This document shows, piece by piece, positions 17,301 through 26,745 of a stretch of DNA of 27,644 nucleotides. The stretch covers positions 282,035 through 309,678 of the forward strand of contig BFEA01000078.1 in NCBI GenBank assembly GCA_003427395.1, written 5' to 3'. Within the stretch, counting starts at the first letter, position 1. Each line of letters starts with the position of its first letter. The notes below the pieces were generated by a model. That model was not told the origin of the DNA, ran no database searches, and saw nothing but the letters and a program-made list of their open reading frames with translations. The stretch is from Chara braunii (taxonomy: Eukaryota; Streptophyta; Charophyceae; Charales; Characeae). Made by a program: the position numbers and the translations under genes.

Positions 17301-19015
17301 TTTTTGGTGTTGAACCTCACGGTCGTATCACGAAGGAGTTTTATAAGGGTTTCAGCGTAAAGACTAACTCCGACCGTGCGTACGGGCTATACCTTTCGCG
17401 AATCCCTACGACAGGTTAGAGATTCCGCGAGGTACAACTCACCTCCACCTGCGGGATCTGTCACCATCCCTTAGGTGGGCGTATCCTTGATGAGCTACTG
17501 ACCCACGTGCGACGGCTTTTACATGCAATCGGTAGGCCAACTGAGGTCGTTTTCTCGATCGATGTAGCATAGGCATACATGCGGTTGAACGCCTAAGACT
17601 GACCCGTATAGACGTCGGACATCGGGGCGCTGATCTCCCGGACTGACTTATAATTCGGGTCGACTCGACTGATGAACGTTTCACGCATACTACGCTTTGC
17701 CTAGAAAATAGTCTCTATCGGTGTGACTCATAGCTTATCCCATTTTTAAGGAAGATCCCTCTCAGTACTTAAATTATCAGGGGTTGCACCTAAGACACAT
17801 ACCCATCCTACCTAGTTATTAAGCCCATTCGACATATCGCCCTATGAAAACCATTTAACCATAGCATTCATGCATGTGAAGTGAGATAAGGCAGAGTAAT
17901 TAGGCGAGGAGATGTCATATACACATAGCACATTCACAAGAACAGTCTGAATTCATCAAAGAAAACATAGGTCATTGACCTTTCAATCATGAACAAATGA
18001 AAATGATCAGAAAATCAATAAGGCTCATAGCCTTAGCAATAACCCTAATCTGCTTAACATCAGAGAAAAGGCATAAGGTTGGATACTCAAACCAATCGCG
18101 CACTGACAAGACGTCAGGATCAAGGTCCAGGATAGCATAAGTTTCTCAGTGTATTGCCGTGAATAGCATGGTGCTGGTCGTATTACTCACCTGCAGACAA
18201 GAGTCAATCACATTACACAATCCTAGCAGAGTCAATCATTCATTCACTTTCACACACATCCCACTTTCGCTTCCGAACCTTTAAACCAGACACTCCCCTT
18301 TCGACTTAGTCATTCAAGGACCTCTTTTGACCAAACACAGACCCTTTACACAATGACCCAAAACAAAAATGTCATTTAGTGCAAAGGTTGATGCAAAGTG
18401 TGGGTGTAGAAGGTGAGTGAGGGTTGAGTTGGATAACCAACCTGTTACCATAAGGCAACAGCATTTAGGCTTCTATAGACTCATAACGAGTCTCCTTGAT
18501 TAAGATGACCTGCAATCACACACAGGTCGCAGGGTCTCAATACCTCCCTCACTGTCGATCTACACGAAGTTCAGCGATGTGAACTTCAATTTTATCGGTG
18601 GACTAAGGTATAGTCCGATCAAAAGTAAGTATGAAGTAAGAAGACTCCGATAGAAACCTTCACCTCATACTTACTCAAGCAGTAGGATAACTCAGATATG
18701 AGCATCCTACCACTTATTTTAGTCTAACTGGTTCAGACTTAGACAGACCATGGGATGACCCGCACAGGAGTACCCCATCTTCAGTCTGTCAACCTAACTA
18801 TCTGAGATATGTACACACGTAGAGACCAGTAATAGGATGTTCCTCACCCTGGAGCCTTATCCTGTCACCCGTCCTACATCCACTCATCAATCAATCTGCA
18901 CTCACACTTGCTCTAGGCCAGCATACACGAAGGTAATCACGACTCTAGCTAGGAACCGAGTTCACATGCACATGTCTGATTGCTCTGGCAATCACATCAG
19001 AACAAACGATTAGGT
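17301..19015. other. Gene-free, hairpin-rich region
   Basis: No coding frame above noise. Many perfect short hairpins occur, including AGACTC/GAGTCT (18477-18493), GACCTG/CAGGTC (18507-18528), GAAGTTC/GAACTTC (18566-18587), GGACTA/TAGTCC (18600-18616), an 11-bp stem AGTAAGTATGA/TCATACTTACT (18624-18675) and GTAGGAT/ATCCTAC (18682-18710). It may be untranslated or terminal sequence of an unidentified retroelement. Confidence 0.45.
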
Positions 19016-19125
19016 AAAACAACATTAATAATAATAAAAATAATAAAAATAATAAAAATAATAAAAATAATAATAATAACACTCACAATAATAATAATAA
19101 TAATAATAATACATAGAAACCTAAG
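19016..19125 (+). repeat. AAT/AAAAT microsatellite
   Basis: Runs of ATAATAATA and AAATAATAA units with short interruptions. The 60-residue Ile-rich frame over it is an artefact. Confidence 0.9.
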
Positions 19126-19399
19126 TTACAATAATCATATGGAAGTTATGCTAGTTATGTAACAATTAGACAGTTGAACTGCACCAAAATTTCATCCAAA
19201 TGAGAGCGATATAATGACTTCCTGAGCCAACGTTCAGACTCTTTGAGGTCATATCCTCGCAATAGTTAATGCTGCCGTTTTATGCCTAGCGGTTATAGTC
19301 CGCCTATGCCTGCAAGCGCCCTTTTGTACTACTGCCCCCGTTGTACTATTGCGCCCCACTGGACGGCTGTGCCTCACGCCACTCAACACCTACGAGCGC

Positions 19400-19590
19400 A
19401 CCCTAAGCCAGCTTGCGCCCGTGCAGATACTCGCGCAACGTTGCAGCAACGTATCTGCTTTGCTTCCCTAGGTTAGAATGCCTTGAACTGGCTGGCTCCC
19501 TCCCTATATGGGAGGTGCTGCTGTAGCTGGACTGCTTGGGCCTTACCGTGGAAGTTTTCGCTAGCTTCCGGTCGGGCCCCAGTGTTTGCA
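19400..19590 (-). repeat. GC-rich dispersed repeat, copy 2
   Basis: Inverted partner of 5143-5390, with a 24-bp near-identical anchor at 19561-19584 and weaker collinear similarity beyond it. Confidence 0.55.
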
Positions 19591-20468
19591 CACTATGAGT
19601 GACCGTATACTTCGGGTGTGACTGGGTAACTGTGCACTTGTGTGTCTATCACCGATCATTGTGTGGATCACATCGTCCGTGTGTGTGTCACACTGTGTGC
19701 ATCACTGTGCACCTGTGTGACTCTGTATCTGCGTCACTGTTTGTAAGACACTGTGTCTGTACAATGTGACACTTGTGTATGTTGTCACAGTATATCTAAG
19801 TGACTTTGTATCTGCGTCATAGTCAGCGTGACACTGTGCCTACGTTCTGTGACACTGTATATGTGTCACAGTATATTTATCACATCGTTGTGCACTGTGT
19901 GTGTGACCGTGTGCCTGACACGATATTCTGTGCGTGTGTCACACCCTTCCTGTGTGTCGCTATGCACCATGTGACTGTGTATGTCACTGCGCCTGTGTGT
20001 CACGGTTCACGACCCTGTGTCTGTCACAGTGTCCGTGTCACTTGCGTATGTATCACCGCGTGACTGTGCGCGTGTCACTTATGTAAGCGTCGCTGTATAT
20101 GTCACAGTCTGCTGTGTGTGTCACGGTGTTTGCTACTGTGCATGTCACCGTGACCGTGCGCGTCACGACGTGATTGTCACCGAGTGACAGCATGACTGTG
20201 CATCCATCACTGTGTATGTGTCACAATGCATGTGTCACTAAGTGACTTTACCTTTACCGTGCACTCCGTGTGCGACTGCGTGCCCGAATCTGTGCTCTCT
20301 ATATGTGTGTTACTGTGTGTGTCACAGCCCGCGTTTCACAACGTTTGTTTTCAATGCGTGTGTCACAGTGACCGTGCGTGCACTGTGTCATTGTGCATTG
20401 TCAACATGTGACTGCGTGACTGTACCAGTATTTTGTGTGTGTATGTTACAGTGCACTGTATATTTTCT

Positions 20469-20571
20469 GCAGTGCAATTGTACCGAGTCAGTGCTACGTC
20501 ACCATGCAGTCAGCGGTACAGTCCCAGTCAGTCCACATCCAGTCAAACAAGTACCGCATGGGACTGTGTGG
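20469..20571 (+). repeat. 100-bp direct repeat, copy 1
   Basis: Matches 21212-21314 (GCAGTGCAA, CATGCAGTCAGCGGTACAGT, CCAGTCAA and CAAGTAC shared in order), about 85 percent by eye. Confidence 0.85.
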
Positions 20572-20758
20572 ACCACGGACATGGGAAAGACCAGACCAAT
20601 GAGCCATAAAAGCATATATCAAGGGGCAACGTCGGCCATTGATTAATTCGCTGTGTAATCCATTTGGAAGCGTTGCTATAGCATCTTGTGCGAAGTGGTC
20701 TGCAGGTTGTCTGAAATCAAAGTGGGTTGAAACGAGCTTAGCCATAGTAATAAAAGCG

Positions 20759-20774
20759 AGCGGCTGTAGCCGCT
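20759..20774. other. Perfect hairpin AGCGGCT-GT-AGCCGCT
   Basis: Seven-base perfect arms with a 2-base loop, at the right edge of the unique cassette before the satellite resumes. Confidence 0.7.
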
Positions 20775-21211
20775 ATAAGTTAGTGACGGTTGTTAGTGTA
20801 TATGTGCGCGTTTCAGTGTCACTGCCTTTGTTACAGTGTTTCTGTCACCGTGTGACCGTATCACCGTGTGTCTGTGTACCTGCGTGTGTCACTGTGCCCA
20901 TATATATTCCTTCATCTGTATCACCTCGTAATGCGTGACTGCGTATCTCTGTGTATGTGTCACCGTGCACTGTGTGTGTAACCGTTCACTGTGTAGCTCG
21001 TTGTATGTGTGTTTGTGACACTGTATACCGTGTTCGTATGTGACTCACGGCGTGTCTGTGTCCTCGTCTGTTTGCCTGTCTCCGTCTGTTTTCTTTGTTT
21101 GTCCATCTGTCCCCCTGTCCGTGTGACTGTCTGTCTGTCTGTCCCTTCCCGTATGTCTGTTTGTCTTTTAGTTGTAGGTCTGTGAAGGTGTAGGGGTCGA
21201 CCCGTAGGTTA

Positions 21212-21314
21212 GCAGTGCAACTGCACTGAGTCAGCGGTACACCCCCATGCAGTCAGCGGTACAGTCTCAGTCAGTCTAGGTCCAGTCAAGCAAGTACTGT
21301 ATGTGACTGTGGGG
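21212..21314 (+). repeat. 100-bp direct repeat, copy 2
   Basis: Partner of 20469-20571. It lies just beyond the satellite. Confidence 0.85.
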
Positions 21315-21533
21315 TGGTGACTGCAGCCATAGCCGCCATAGCTGTAGATGTAGTGCAACGGCTGTGATATCCAGGGTAATCCCGCGTGAGCGAACAAAGT
21401 TGTTGTTGGGGCGCTGTGACGCCATAGCTATGGAAAGTGAACTTGTAACTGGGTTTCCATATCTCTGAGCCAGTTTGCTGCGCTACTGTTTGCATGCTTG
21501 GAAAGTGTAAAATGAAGACGAGTTTGATTTCAC

Positions 21534-21574
<41 letters not shown>

Positions 21575-21597
21575 CCAATAATAATAATTTAAAAAAA
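21534..21597 (+). repeat. TAA microsatellite
   Basis: About 13 TAA units, then a shorter broken run. It directly precedes repeat A copy 1. Confidence 0.9.
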
Positions 21598-21604
21598 CAA
21601 GGAA

Positions 21605-21972
21605 GATGAGCAATAGCGAACTTCAGCAATCAAACAGTATCATATACACACGCCCAGATAGTCGTGACCTCGAACCAACAGCAGAATTGCATCACGAGTT
21701 TCACCTAATAAGAGTACAGCAAAAGCTCATAAGTGACAAAGTTCCAATAGTCTCATCATCATCAACAACGAAGAACCAATGTTGATATCTTATCTGGTGC
21801 TCGGCGCCCAGACTACAAATGGCACATCCTATCTAGCCTAGTCTACAATGCGGAAGATGACGACAACAGATATTCCGAAGTACGAGCAAATAGCGGCCAA
21901 TGCCGCACGCTTCCAGCACCAGGTATGTCTCTCACATCACTCACAACCTCGTTCCCCAACACAGATGCCACA
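21605..21972 (+). repeat. Repeat A, copy 1
   Basis: Aligns over about 365 bp with 23105-23470 (shared CAGAATTGCATCAC, AAAAGCTCATAA, AATGTTGATATC, CCTATCTAGCCTA, CACCAGGTATGTCTC, ACAGATGCCAC). Each copy follows a TAA microsatellite and contains AGCACCAG/GTATGT (here GT at 21923). Confidence 0.85.
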
Positions 21973-22026
21973 TACACCCATACACATACACACACATACC
22001 TACACACAAACACACACACACACATA
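21973..22026 (+). repeat. CA microsatellite
   Basis: Interrupted ACAC/CATA run directly after repeat A copy 1. Confidence 0.9.
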
Positions 22027-22594
22027 GTAGAGCGGTCACAGGTACAGATACAAAAGATGTATGTTGACTGCCCATCATCGCACAAGGATTCTAATGCTAC
22101 ATCCTTGTCTCACACAGAGATTGTGAAGCACAGATTCTCTTTCTAAAGACTCACAGATGAATCCCTGTCAACGATACTGACTGTTGCATAGTTTGGTAAT
22201 CCCACACGCAAAGAGGAGCATACAGATGGAGCAAGCATCTCAGTCGTAGATACCATTCCACCCAACGCCAAGGATCTCAATTGTGATTGAATCATTCTGG
22301 CATACAACCATCCCCGTAGTTATCGTGTCATTCTCCTGATTCTCTCTCTCGCTCTCACTTGCCTGTTTGTCAGTTTGTTTCTTTGTGTGTCTGTTTTGTC
22401 TCCCCCTCCCTTTTCTTTCTTCCTCTTTCTCTTTTCTCATCGCTTTCCTCCTTCTCTTCCTCTGCATGTTTCCTCCTTTTCCTATTTTAATGATAACGTT
22501 CAATGATTTTCTCACAACACCCCCAACAGTAACCCGCCGAGTCCACTGTGGTCNGAAAGCTTCACTNGNCCATTCANGCGATCGATGTGAATGN
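22027..22594. other. No gene seen; TC-rich stretch
   Basis: Unique sequence followed by a CT-rich tract at about 22340-22480. The 171-aa minus-strand frame across it gets its Lys/Arg/Glu run from that tract and is not credible as a gene. Confidence 0.5.
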
Positions 22595-22955
22595 GAACGA
22601 TATACAAGAAACCAAGTTGCATAATCGCATAGAGGTCCAAGTGGTAGTATATAGACAGAGAGCACAAATACACNGAGAAACCATCCATATAGAGCAATAC
22701 GATGAAGTAATAAGCCAATGTTCATGCTCGTAGGACACACCAACACAGTATCCAAAGTCGCTCTCTCTGTCTAGCGCCCTGCGCCCAGCCTACTAGACCC
22801 GACTATCCTAGCTACNGCTGGTTAACNCAACAGGCTCACTTGGACTCTCGAAGACCAATGTACATGGTTGTCAACACCACAACCGAACTCTCTTCATGNA
22901 CCAGGTACGTATCTCATCTCCCTCAATCAGACCTTGATACTTCACATACTCGTTT
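22595..22955 (+). repeat. 361-bp dispersed repeat B, direct copy
   Basis: Plus-strand partner of the inverted copy at 5432-5792. Contains ACCAG/GTACGT (GT at 22905-22906). Its central part (CCAATGTT, then GCGCCCAG, then a donor-like site) resembles repeat A in layout, suggesting A and B are distant relatives. Confidence 0.8.
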
Positions 22956-23010
22956 CCTTCCCGACGACCACCGGTCGCCCACATCAACCCTTACTACTTT
23001 AATCCAAATG

Positions 23011-23100
23011 CAATAATAAATATTTAATAATAATAACAAAATAATAATAATAGTAATAAAATAATAATAATAAATTAATAATAATAATAATAATAATAAT
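23011..23100 (+). repeat. AAT microsatellite
   Basis: Interrupted AAT/TAA run, directly before repeat A copy 2. Confidence 0.9.
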
Positions 23101-23104
23101 GCAA

Positions 23105-23470
23105 AAGACAACGAACTTCCAGAAACCAAGCAGCATCATACACATGAGACCAGCTGGTCGTGCCCTCGAGCCAAAAGCAGAATTGCATCACAAGTTTCAC
23201 CAGATAAGAGACACCAAAAGCTCATAATTGACATGCTAAAACAATCTCACCATCATCATTAACGAATAACAAATGTTGATATCCTATCTGGCGCTCAGCG
23301 CCCGGACTACAGATGGCAGATCCTATCTAGCCTATCTACAATGCCACTGATGACGTCAACAGATCTCTGAAGTACGAGCAGATCTCGGCCAATTCCGTTC
23401 GCCTCAAGCACCAGGTATGTCTCCCGTATCACTCATTCACAACCATTGATCCCGCACACACAGATGCCAC
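23105..23470 (+). repeat. Repeat A, copy 2
   Basis: Partner of 21605-21972, about 1.5 kb downstream in the same orientation. Donor-like CACCAG/GTATGT has GT at 23415-23416. Confidence 0.85.
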
Positions 23471-23488
23471 TTTCACCCCAATCGGCAG

Positions 23489-23664
23489 ACCGCCAAGATC
23501 ACCACAACCCAGACACTTCACTGACCATTCAATCGGTAGGAGCGACGGTCGGTGCGTACAAAGGGCAGGGACGTAATCAGCGCGAGCTGATGACTCGCGC
23601 TTACTGGGCATTCCTCGTTCAAGATCGATAATTACAACAATCTATCCCCGACACGATGAACCTT
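23489..23664 (+). repeat. 175-bp repeat C, copy 1
   Basis: Aligns with 24802-24976, including ATTCAATCGGTAGGAGCGAC and GGCATTCCTCGTTCAAGATC. Contains the hairpin AGCGCGAG/CTCGCGCT at 23579-23601. Confidence 0.85.
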
Positions 23665-23743
23665 AGGAAGGTCACCTGGCCTTTCGACCAGGCAATCGAC
23701 TCGTTGGATTCATCGGTGTATCGCGCATGCAGCTAGGTAAGAG

Positions 23744-23746
<3 letters not shown>

Positions 23747-23795
<49 letters not shown>

Positions 23796-23849
23796 TGCAT
23801 TAGCGCACACACACACTCCCAGTCACACACGCACACTCACACACACACA

Positions 23850-23885
<36 letters not shown>
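23747..23885 (+). repeat. TC then CA microsatellites
   Basis: A pure TC run (23747-23792) and an interrupted CA run (about 23806-23885), separated by a few bases. GTAAGA stands just before the TC run. Confidence 0.9.
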
Positions 23886-23887
<2 letters not shown>

Positions 23888-23985
23888 GTAGTAGATGTCT
23901 CGACGTTTTGGCGAAAGGTTCGAGCGATCTTGTTCATCCTCCTCGATGAAAGTAGTGCGAGGCATGCCGCGGCCTCGGGGACTTA
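23884..23985 (+). repeat. Repeat D, copy 1
   Basis: Follows a CA run. Shares GTAGTAG-GT and GAAAGTAGTGCGAGG with the later D copies. Hairpin TTCATC-CTCCTC-GATGAA at 23933-23950. Confidence 0.5.
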
Positions 23986-24024
23986 CCTGCTGCCTGGTAA
24001 GTTGCTCGACGAACCGATTGAAGT

Positions 24025-24190
24025 ACCTCTCCCTCTCTCTCTCTTCTTGATCTCTCTCTCTCCCTTCGACCTCCCCCTCTCTCTCTCTCCCTTCGATCTC
24101 CCTCTCACTTTCTCGTCGATCTGTCTCTCTTCCTTCGATCTCCCTCTCACTTTCTCGTCGATCTCTCTCTCCCTTCGATCTCCCTTTCAC
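24025..24190 (+). repeat. CT-rich minisatellite of about 40 bp
   Basis: CCCTTCGATCTCCCTCTCAC and TTTCTCGTCGATCT units recur three to four times within CT dinucleotide runs. Confidence 0.75.
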
Positions 24191-24260
24191 TCACATACAC
24201 ACACACACGAAACAACAGAGCGAGGTCAAACGCCCGCACACACACAAAAAAAAGAAAACG

Positions 24261-24348
24261 TGCTGGTGTATATTTCCATGTTCTTCTAGGAGATTCATTC
24301 GATTTTGGTCATCCGACCAATCGAAGTATCGCGCGGCCGTTGCGCGAT
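24261..24348 (+). repeat. Repeat D, copy 2
   Basis: GTGTATATTTCCATGTT and GAGATTCATTCGATTTT followed by GAAGTATCGCG. Hairpins TTGGTC-ATCC-GACCAA (24305-24320) and ATCGCGC-GGCCGTT-GCGCGAT (24328-24348). Confidence 0.7.
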
Positions 24349-24390
24349 CACACACACACCCACACACACAAACGCGCGCGCGCACTCACG
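24349..24390 (+). repeat. CA/CG microsatellite
   Basis: CACA runs passing into a CGCGCG run, directly after repeat D copy 2. Confidence 0.85.
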
Positions 24391-24455
24391 AATACTCACG
24401 AACGGTGATCCCGCGGCGAGCCGGGATCGAAGGCGCGACAAACGGGCTAAAGTGC

Positions 24456-24548
24456 ACGTAGCAGTGTATATTGCCATGTTGTAGTGGGAGATTCATTCGA
24501 TTTTCTCCTACTCCCGGTGGAGTAGCGTGAGGCGAGCCGTGTGATTGG
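24456..24548 (+). repeat. Repeat D, copy 3
   Basis: GTGTATATTGCCATGTT and GAGATTCATTCGATTTT as in copy 2. Hairpin CTACTCC-CGGT-GGAGTAG at 24508-24525. Confidence 0.7.
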
Positions 24549-24606
24549 TCACACACCCACACACACCCACCCACACACACACCCACACACACACACACAC
24601 ACACAT
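24549..24606 (+). repeat. CA microsatellite
   Basis: Interrupted CACACC/CACA run between D copies 3 and 4. Confidence 0.9.
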
Positions 24607-24725
24607 ATGCAGTAGTGAATCTTTCCACATTTTAGTGGTAGATTCATTTTATTTATTTATTTATATATGTATATATATATTTTCTATTGATGGAAGTACC
24701 ACGAGTAACCGTGTGATCGTGGACT
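24607..24725 (+). repeat. Repeat D, copy 4
   Basis: GCAGTAGTGAATCTTTCCAC and GTAGATTCATTTTATTT, then an expanded ATTT/TA tract, then GGAAGTACCACGAGTAACC. The most diverged copy. Confidence 0.55.
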
Positions 24726-24801
24726 CACCTTTCTCATTCTCCCGCTCCGTTGTTGTCGTCGTCGTCATCAGTCGTGGATGCGTCGCATTCCCCAGTGGCA
24801 A

Positions 24802-24976
24802 ACCGCCGAGATCACCACGTTCCAGACACTTTACCGACCCATTCAATCGGTAGGAGCGACAACGGTGTGTACAAAGAACAGAAACGTGATCAGCGTGAGC
24901 TAACAACTCACGTCGAATAGGCATTCCTCGTTCAAGATCGATAATTACAACAATCTATCCCCGTCATGATGAGCTT
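24802..24976 (+). repeat. 175-bp repeat C, copy 2
   Basis: Partner of 23489-23664. Hairpin CGTGAG-CTAACAA-CTCACG at 24894-24912. Confidence 0.85.
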
Positions 24977-24989
24977 CCTTTCCTCTCTC

Positions 24990-25105
24990 TTTTCGTCTTC
25001 TTCTTCTTCTTCTTCTTCTTCTTCTTCTTCTTCTTCTTCTTCTTCTGCTTCTGCTTCATCTTCTTCTTCTTCTTCTTCTCCTTCTTCTTCTTCTTCCTTC
25101 TAGTG
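24990..25105 (+). repeat. TTC microsatellite
   Basis: Long TTC run with TGC and TCC interruptions. It is followed by CT-rich sequence to about 25400 that carries donor-like CCAG/GTAAGT (about 25236) and GAAG/GTGAGT (about 25430). Confidence 0.9.
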
Positions 25106-25489
25106 CACCTCCTTCCTTCTGCGGCCAAGTCCTCCTTTCCTCGTCTGCGTGCGCTACCCCATCAGCTTCCTACGCTATCTCCCCTGTTCCCCGCTTGCAC
25201 GTCTGGCACAACGCCCTTCTTCGATCGCCTGGCCAGGTAAGTATTTTCCCCTCCCCTTTTCTCCCTTCTCCTTCTTCTTCTTTCTTCTATCCTTCTTCTT
25301 CTTCTTATAATACTTCTCTGCGCGCGCGACCATCTTCCTCTTCGCGCACCATCTCCATCGCGCGCGTTCCTTTTCCTCCTGAGCACTCCCTCCCCGCTCT
25401 GCGGTACGAACTCTGTCGGCCCTGGGAAGGTGAGTCGATACACCCCTGTAGGATTCCCGAGCTTTTAAACGCGGGCTAATCGAGTAGCC

Positions 25490-25680
25490 CTGACTCGAAC
25501 GAGTCCACCTTCAATAGTAGGGTAGATTCGTTTGAGTAACTCGTGAAAATTTTGTTTCGTAAAACGAAAAGGACAAAAAAATTTAAGAAAGAAAATAAAA
25601 AGGAATAAAGAGAATAAAGGTAAGTAGGAAAAATAAAGGAAAAAAAAAAAAAACAAAAAAACAAAAATTGCATCTAACTA
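25490..25680. other. Hairpin and A-rich stretch, no gene
   Basis: ACTCGAACGAGTCCACC pairs imperfectly with GGTAGATTCGTTTGAGT within 25492-25540, followed by an A-rich tract that creates a Phe-rich minus-strand artefact frame. Confidence 0.5.
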
Positions 25681-25761
25681 CAAATCCTCCTGTGGAGCCA
25701 ACCTTCGGATCCGGGGCCCATGCTTAACTTACCTCTAACTAACCCCCTCCCCCCCGACGCG

Positions 25762-25790
25762 GAGGTCACGGGTTCAAGTCCTGACCTACC
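25762..25790 (+). other. tRNA T-arm-like (Pol III B-box-like) sequence
   Basis: GGTCACGGGTTCAAGTCCTG contains GGTTCAAGTCC, a near-consensus B box, with a T-stem that pairs at four of five positions. No A box, anticodon arm or acceptor stem is visible upstream, so this is a relic or tRNA-derived SINE fragment at most. Confidence 0.35.
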
Positions 25791-26098
25791 GAAGGCCAGG
25801 TACCAAAAGCCAGTGGAGCTTCTTATAAAAAAGAAGCTAGCTGGAGGCCGGATAGATTTAATCCCCGGATACTTCGATCTACAATCCGAACCGAACCTAC
25901 TAAACTAGCTCATACTTCGATTAGAAGAGGAGCTGCTCTGATATATATAGAGTAGACACGGTGGGGCTTGGCCCGCCTTGTGGCCCAAGCCCTATTCCAA
26001 GTTTGTGTGTGTACTTGTCAGCCCGCGTGTCTATCTGAGTGCTCACCGGTTTGAGTGTGTGTGTGTCCCTCAAGGCACTAGGCTGATAAGAAGGCCCG

Positions 26099-26377
26099 AA
26101 GGCCGGTACTTAGCTATGGCCGCGACACTGAAGGTCGAGGCGGGGAAAACACTCAAGTGCCGGGCAAAGAGGCCGGTACCTAGCTATGGCCGTGACACTG
26201 AAGGTCGAGGCGGGGAAAACACTCAAGTGGCGGGCAAAGAGGCCGGTACCTAGCTATGGCCGCGACACTGAATGTCGTGCGGGAAAAGACACTCAAGTGG
26301 CGGGCAAAAAGGCCGGTACCTAGCTATGGCCGCCACACTGAAGGTCGTGGCGGGGAAAACACTCAAGTGGCGGGTAG
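26099..26377 (+). repeat. Four-copy 70-bp tandem repeat
   Basis: Units start GGCCGGTAC(C/T)TAGCTATGG at 26101, 26171, 26241 and 26311, a strict 70-base period, with GGGGAAAACACTCAAGTG near each end. Because 70 is not a multiple of three, each unit shifts the reading frame, so the frames across it (AATLKVEAGKTLK and GRDTEGRGGENTQVAGK) are the same DNA read in two frames. Confidence 0.95.
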
Positions 26378-26399
26378 GTCAGTGCTATACCAAGTAAAG

Positions 26400-26745
26400 G
26401 TAGATGTGCCTGGGTACTCTTGGCCGAGCAGGAAAAGGCAAAAACCAACCCTTTTAGACGCTTAGTACAGGTAGGTAGCCTGATACCGGCTCAAGTCTCA
26501 GTGTGTGTCATAGATGTACCTAACATAGCATTAACCCAGTCAATCCCTCGACCTTTTCAGGCGGAGGGTCTTACTAACGATCGTAACCATCACAACGCGC
26601 GTCATAACAACGTGCACGCGTACTTAACGAAAGTTTCTCACCGATTTTGCCCCGGCCTCAACAGTCGAGGAAAGTCATTTCAAAGTGTCGCGCGAAGAAC
26701 GCGTACGCCTTTAAGTTCAGACTGACACTACCATGGTGGTCGACG
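26400..26745. other. No gene recognised
   Basis: Sequence between the 70-bp array and the hairpin block. A 101-codon frame at 26420-26725 resembles nothing I know. ACCATGGT palindrome at about 26730. Confidence 0.35.

Larger units (their letters stand above)
19600..21180 (+). repeat. Degenerate GTGTCACTGTG satellite
   Basis: About 1.5 kb of short, shuffled TGTGTCACTGTG-like units in which GTCAC and GTGAC alternate, interrupted at about 20469-20790 by unique sequence. Near 21060-21175 it grades into CTGTCTGT repeats. Frames over it are Cys/Val/Ser-rich artefacts. Confidence 0.85.

Noticed and set aside
19800-20938. Several Cys/Val-rich frames
   Set aside because: All fall in the GTCAC satellite and change with its phase.
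22240-22755. 171-aa minus-strand frame with a Lys/Arg/Glu run
   Set aside because: The charged run is the complement of a CT-rich tract, the rest contains Ns and overlaps repeat B.
23837-24190. 117-aa Arg/Glu-rich minus-strand frame
   Set aside because: Product of the CT-rich minisatellite and CA run; no unique coding sequence.
26099-26377. CRISPR-like array
   Set aside because: Units are directly adjacent 70-bp tandem copies with no spacers, in a eukaryotic context.
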